Positions 60,174 through 64,000 of a DNA stretch of 64,000 bases are shown one piece after another. The notes beneath the pieces were generated by a model that had not been told where the DNA came from, did not search any database, and was given only the letters and a program-made list of their open reading frames with translations. The stretch spans positions 1 to 64,000 of the forward strand of contig CALUJE010000004.1 in NCBI GenBank assembly GCA_944320885.1, read 5' to 3'. Positions within the stretch are counted from its first letter, which is position 1; every line of letters starts with the position of its first letter. The stretch comes from an uncultured Phocaeicola sp. Lineage in GTDB: Bacteria > Bacteroidota > Bacteroidia > Bacteroidales > Bacteroidaceae. The position numbers were made by a program, and so were the translations under genes.

Positions 60174-62483
60174 ATGATAGTACATTACCTGAAAGTGGCT
60201 TTCCGCAGCCTGATGAAATACAAAATGCAGACAGCAGTCAGCATCGTCGGCCTGGCAGTAGGCTTTGTCTGCTTTGCCTTCTCCATGATATGGATACGTT
60301 ACGAACTCACGTACGATTCCTTTCATCCGGGAGCGGAACGGATATATATAGTTTACGGGGAATCTAAGCTTGAGATGTCGGGATATAGCACACATAACGT
60401 ATTCCCGTTGGCAAATGCCATTCATAGGGATTTTCCGGAGGTGGAGAGTGCCGCTTCATTCTATAACTGGGAAGCACTGGTGGAACTTGACGGACGGATA
60501 GAGAAATTAGACCGGATAGAAGTAGATACAGCCTTTATCCGTATGTTTGGTGTTCGTTTGCTCGGCGGAAACTGGAATTTTCTTCGTTCGCCGGATGAGA
60601 TTGCCATTACGGAAGAAACGGCCTTGCAGCTGTTCGGTACGACCGATGTGATGGGACGCGTGATGCGTGTAAACGGTGTGGAAGTGAAGATATCGGCTCT
60701 TGTTTCCGGTTTTGGTAAACATACAAACATGCCATACGGAATAATGGCAGGGGTAAAACCCGAATATAAGGAAAGTTGGAACATGAGCAACTTTACCGTT
60801 TGCTTCCGCTTGAAAAAAGGAGTGAATGAAGATGCGTTTGCCGGGAAGTTGGGGAAGCATGAGTTCAAGGAGTCCGAAGGTGTGCTGATAAACAATCTGC
60901 AAATGAGACCGATAACCGAGTGTCATTATACCCTTCTAAAGGATGCCAACAGTATCTCCCTGACGTATGTGTGGCTTTTTGCGCTGGTGGGACTTCTGGT
61001 TATTCTGGTTGCATTAATCAATTTCTTTTCATTGCTGGTGGTGCGCATTCGCATCCGTTCGCGTGAGCTGGCGCTTCGTGTGTCATGCGGTTCTTCTCTG
61101 TGGGGACTGTTTGTCTTGTTTGCTTCCGAGTTGTTGCTCGTGTTGCTGACAGCCGCCTTTTTCGGTATGATTCTGGTCGAACTCTTCGAGAAGAAGTTCT
61201 GTGAACTTTCCGGAGTATACGGTGATGTAGTGTCAGGTTCGGCAATCTATTTTGCGGCAGTGCTGCTTTTGTCTTTTCTGGTTGCCATGCTGGTCATTAC
61301 CGTTTATAGCCGGAAATCACTCTCGTCTCTGCTGCATGGTGCTGCCGTTTCTTCGGGCAGGGGAATGACAGTTCAGCAGGCAGGCATCTGTGTACAGCTG
61401 ACGGTATCTGTCCTGATTTTGTTCGGTCTTTCGGGACTCTTTTCACAGTTGTATTATCTGAAACACATCAATATTGGTTTTGAACGTGACGGACGAGCCA
61501 CGCTTGTCTGTCCGCACGACTGTGAGAAACAGATAGCACATGCTGTAAAAGAGCTGCCTTACGTGACGGAGGTGAAGGAAAACATGTATTCGCTTTTGCC
61601 TCGCAGGGGAGCAGTTGCGATAGGGTTTAAAAACTGGGACGGCAAGCAACCGTCTGATGAGGCTTTTAGTGTGCAGGTAATATCCGAGGGAGAAGAGTTT
61701 ATTGATTTTTATGGAATCTCCATGTTGAAAGGCGAATGCCGTTTGGACTCGCCCGACAAGGTTATTGTCAATGAAACGGCTGCCAGACGTCTGGGATGGG
61801 CCGAACCGATAGGGAAAAAGCTCTATTCGTATTCAATGGATGCCTATACGGTGGTGGGTGTGATGAAAGATGTACACTTTTCTGCTCCTACCATACCGGT
61901 GGAGCCGTTTCTGTTGATTGGAACAAAAAGCAGGCTGGTAAATTGTAAAGGCAATATATTGATTCGTTTCGACGAGGAGAAAGCCGATGAGTTGAAAACC
62001 TTCTGCCGGCAATGGATGGAAACGCATTTCCCGGGTGAATATTATCTGCTCCAGACCGTGAACGATGTGTATGACGAATACCTGACTTCGGAGAATGCGC
62101 TGTTACGTCTGCTCCTGTTTGTTTCATTGGTTTGTGTAGGCATATCCCTTTTCGGTGTATATTCCCACGTGACCTTGTCGTGTGAGCGCCGTCGCAAGGA
62201 GATAGCCATCCGCAAGGTGAACGGTGCGACTTCTGCCGATATCATCCGTTCTTTCCTGCGTCAGTATTTCTACCTGCTTCTGTTTTCTTGCGTGATAGCT
62301 CTTCCGCTGGGAACCTTTGTCATGCTTCATTGGCTGGAGCAGTATGTAGAGCGCACCCCGCTTTACTGGTGGATATACGCGGGTATCGTTGTGGTGATGT
62401 ATGTGTTCGTGGTTCTGTGCATCGGACGCAGCGTATGGCGTGCCGCCAACGAGAATCCGGCAGAGGTGATAAAGAGTGAGTGA
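60174..62483 (+). CDS. ABC transporter permease with MacB/FtsX domains
   Basis: A 769-residue membrane protein. An N-terminal helix (TAVSIVGLAVGFVCFAFSMI) is followed by a MacB-type periplasmic domain (YELTYDSFHPGAERIYIVYG), then three helices of an FtsX domain (about 285-400), a second periplasmic domain with VIVNETAARRLGWAEPIGKK and VVGVMKDVHFSAPTIPVEPF, and a final FtsX domain (LFVSLVCVGISLFGVYSHVT, then SCERRRKEIAIRKVNGATSA). The double FtsX layout is typical of MacB-like mechanotransmission permeases in Bacteroidetes. No ATPase gene is in the window; it may lie to the right. Confidence 0.92.
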   Translation: MIVHYLKVAFRSLMKYKMQTAVSIVGLAVGFVCFAFSMIWIRYELTYDSFHPGAERIYIVYGESKLEMSGYSTHNVFPLANAIHRDFPEVESAASFYNWEALVELDGRIEKLDRIEVDTAFIRMFGVRLLGGNWNFLRSPDEIAITEETALQLFGTTDVMGRVMRVNGVEVKISALVSGFGKHTNMPYGIMAGVKPEYKESWNMSNFTVCFRLKKGVNEDAFAGKLGKHEFKESEGVLINNLQMRPITECHYTLLKDANSISLTYVWLFALVGLLVILVALINFFSLLVVRIRIRSRELALRVSCGSSLWGLFVLFASELLLVLLTAAFFGMILVELFEKKFCELSGVYGDVVSGSAIYFAAVLLLSFLVAMLVITVYSRKSLSSLLHGAAVSSGRGMTVQQAGICVQLTVSVLILFGLSGLFSQLYYLKHINIGFERDGRATLVCPHDCEKQIAHAVKELPYVTEVKENMYSLLPRRGAVAIGFKNWDGKQPSDEAFSVQVISEGEEFIDFYGISMLKGECRLDSPDKVIVNETAARRLGWAEPIGKKLYSYSMDAYTVVGVMKDVHFSAPTIPVEPFLLIGTKSRLVNCKGNILIRFDEEKADELKTFCRQWMETHFPGEYYLLQTVNDVYDEYLTSENALLRLLLFVSLVCVGISLFGVYSHVTLSCERRRKEIAIRKVNGATSADIIRSFLRQYFYLLLFSCVIALPLGTFVMLHWLEQYVERTPLYWWIYAGIVVVMYVFVVLCIGRSVWRAANENPAEVIKSE

Positions 62484-62510
62484 TAACAGAAAGATGATAA
62501 TATAAAGATT

Positions 62511-64000
62511 ATGATAGCACATTACCTGAAAGTGGCTCTCCGCAGCCTGATGAAATACAAGATGCAGAACCTGATAGCCGTGTTATGCGTTTCGCTGTCG
62601 TTGTTTTGTTTCAGTGTCTGCCTCTATTGCAGCCGTTACATATTCGATACCGACAGCTGTTTCCGCAACAGAGAACAGATTGTAGAGGTGCAGTTGCATA
62701 CTCCCGACGGAGGTCCGGTGAGCGGCACACCGGGCAAATTGGCCTCCAGCCTCCGTAAGCTGATGCCCGAAGCCGATTGCTTTTGTGCGCTGACCTATCC
62801 GAGAGAGCGCTCTTACAATGTATCGCTAACGGCCGGAAAGCTCTTGCCGTATGATTTGATGATGATAGAGACCGACTCGCTTTACGGTCGGGTGTTTACT
62901 CCGGAAGTGATATGCGGCACCTGGCAGCAGGCGGTCCACACGCCCAATGCCATAGTACTGTTCGAGAGTACCGCCGTACGTATCTTCGGTTCGGCCGAGA
63001 AGGCTGTGGGCAAGCAGATGACACTCTTGCGGCGTCTCTGGTCTTCTCCCGACACTACTCCGCGTGAGGGTGGTATATCCTATACCGTTCAGGCCGTAAT
63101 GAGAGACCTTCCGCTGAACAACAGCCTGAACTTTCTGTGCAAGACCGATGCGATGGTGCTGAACGACAGTGAGGGAGTTATCTGCAACCGAAGAGAGAAT
63201 GTTACGGGAGCCCATACGTTCGCACTTCCCCGTGCAGGGCAGTCGCGTGAACAGTTCATGCAGAAGTTGAACGAACGGCAGCTCACGCTCCGGCTGTTCG
63301 GTGAAGAGATGAAGGTGAGTGCCCAAGCCTTCGGAAGCCGGTTCTGGAAAGATACCGTTGCGAAATACTTTGGCACTGTGACGCTCATAGCCGGTATTCT
63401 GATATTGGCGGCAGGAATGCTCAACTTCTTCCATTTCCTTGTCGGTTCGTTCTTTACCCGCTTGCGTGAATACAATATCCGCCGGGTGAACGGTGCGGCT
63501 TTCGGGCATCTGTTTGCGATGCTTTTCGTGCAGTCGGCATTTACGGTGGTCCTGTCTTTCTTCGTGAGCTTTCTGATGACGGAACTGCTCGCTCCATACC
63601 TCCGTCTGACGATAGTCCGTTACAGCATTCAGATAGATACGCAGCAGATGATGCTGCAAATGGCGGGCTACCTGCTGGCCCTGCTTCTGGTATGTGCCCT
63701 GATATGCCTGGCGGTGGTTCTGAAGATAAGCCGCACGGATGTGCAGGCGGGACTGTTTGGAGATATGGGTCGTTACGGCAGTCACCGCATACGCAATATT
63801 CTGCTGGGAGTACAGCTGTTTATCGGGTGGATATTCATTACGCTTACCGTGGCGCTTTATCTCCAGTCGGAGCATGTGAGCAATGCGCTGCTGGGTACGC
63901 TTTCGCCCGACGAGAAAGAGCGCGTTCTGAGCGTGCCCCTGCAATACGGTTTCCTCAACACGGCACAGAAAAAAGAGCTGATAGAGGAAATCCGGAAATA
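62511..64000 (+). CDS. ABC transporter permease with MacB/FtsX domains, partial (right edge)
   Basis: An open frame from the ATG at 62511 to the window edge, 496 codons. It begins MIAHYLKVALRSLMKYKMQN, nearly identical to the start of the upstream permease, then a helix (LIAVLCVSLSLFCFSVCLYC) and a MacB-like periplasmic domain. From about residue 295 it has an FtsX domain with YFGTVTLIAGILILAAGMLN and REYNIRRVNGAAFGHLFAML. A further hydrophobic segment NILLGVQLFIGWIFITLTVA precedes the edge. Its remainder and any ATPase gene lie outside. Confidence 0.9.
   Translation, partial: MIAHYLKVALRSLMKYKMQNLIAVLCVSLSLFCFSVCLYCSRYIFDTDSCFRNREQIVEVQLHTPDGGPVSGTPGKLASSLRKLMPEADCFCALTYPRERSYNVSLTAGKLLPYDLMMIETDSLYGRVFTPEVICGTWQQAVHTPNAIVLFESTAVRIFGSAEKAVGKQMTLLRRLWSSPDTTPREGGISYTVQAVMRDLPLNNSLNFLCKTDAMVLNDSEGVICNRRENVTGAHTFALPRAGQSREQFMQKLNERQLTLRLFGEEMKVSAQAFGSRFWKDTVAKYFGTVTLIAGILILAAGMLNFFHFLVGSFFTRLREYNIRRVNGAAFGHLFAMLFVQSAFTVVLSFFVSFLMTELLAPYLRLTIVRYSIQIDTQQMMLQMAGYLLALLLVCALICLAVVLKISRTDVQAGLFGDMGRYGSHRIRNILLGVQLFIGWIFITLTVALYLQSEHVSNALLGTLSPDEKERVLSVPLQYGFLNTAQKKELIEEIRK

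Noticed and set aside
62826..63944. 372-residue minus-strand ORF near the right edge
   Set aside because: It is antisense to the permease frame that starts at 62511 and runs off the edge with clear FtsX features.

Overview
The window is a chromosomal stretch from a member of the Bacteroidales, most likely Bacteroides/Phocaeicola-like. The signs are a SusC/SusD pair, promoters of the Bacteroidetes form TTTG-N19/20-TAnnTTTG, almost no Shine-Dalgarno sequences, lipoproteins with Bacteroides-type signals, DUF4369/TlpA lipoproteins, and the acpP-fabF-rnc order. Coding density is high. Most of it is ordinary core genome. More AT-rich accessory pockets lie near 8.7-9.7 kb, 33.7-34.9 kb and 40.1-43.8 kb.

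Layout. 1-1520: the start of secDF (minus, cut by the left edge). 1657-4312: an operon of two overlapping rhomboid proteases and a membrane-anchored endo/exonuclease/phosphatase protein. 4529-5604: HU and a small transaldolase. 5701-9615: minus-strand secreted or cytosolic single genes (TonB-domain protein, unknown secreted protein, amidohydrolase, WG-repeat protein). 10097-14284: a Dcp-type M3 metallopeptidase and argS. 14356-16537: AraC regulator and a divergent surface lipoprotein. 16742-22626: a SusC-SusD-thioredoxin lipoprotein operon. 23142-23765: RNase H. 23835-27798 and 34954-39959: two paralogous TolC-HlyD-MFS efflux operons, the second ending in an AraC gene. 28100-33675: GtrA, UDP-galactopyranose mutase, YfhO and adenosylhomocysteinase. 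40118-42430: a TPR lipoprotein with three tiny membrane proteins, behind a structured small RNA with its own promoter and terminator that looks like 6S RNA. 42883-43820: a 22-bp repeat array, a decayed copy of the 3' end of the neighbouring pyrD-like gene, and a small secreted protein. 43821-48406: pyrD-like gene, galactofuranosyltransferase-like GT2, rnc, fabF, acpP. 48558-50277: purN and a second TlpA lipoprotein. 50547-54457: two coupled DUF3857/transglutaminase-like proteins. 54552-64000: a histidine kinase and sigma-54-type response regulator, divergent from a TolC-HlyD-permease-permease efflux operon that runs off the right edge.

The most notable signals are: (1) two GTGCG-N4-CGCAC palindromes 21 bp apart plus a -24/-12 sigma-54 promoter between the two-component genes and the efflux operon, which gives a complete predicted control circuit; (2) the 6S-like RNA; (3) two different 22-bp-period repeat families, one at three separate intergenic sites and one next to the pyrD fragment; (4) a dihydroorotate dehydrogenase-fold protein that has lost the Ser/Asn substrate loop; and (5) a transglutaminase-like protein without its catalytic Cys and His, coupled to one that keeps them. 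All assignments are from reading the sequence. No database search was run.
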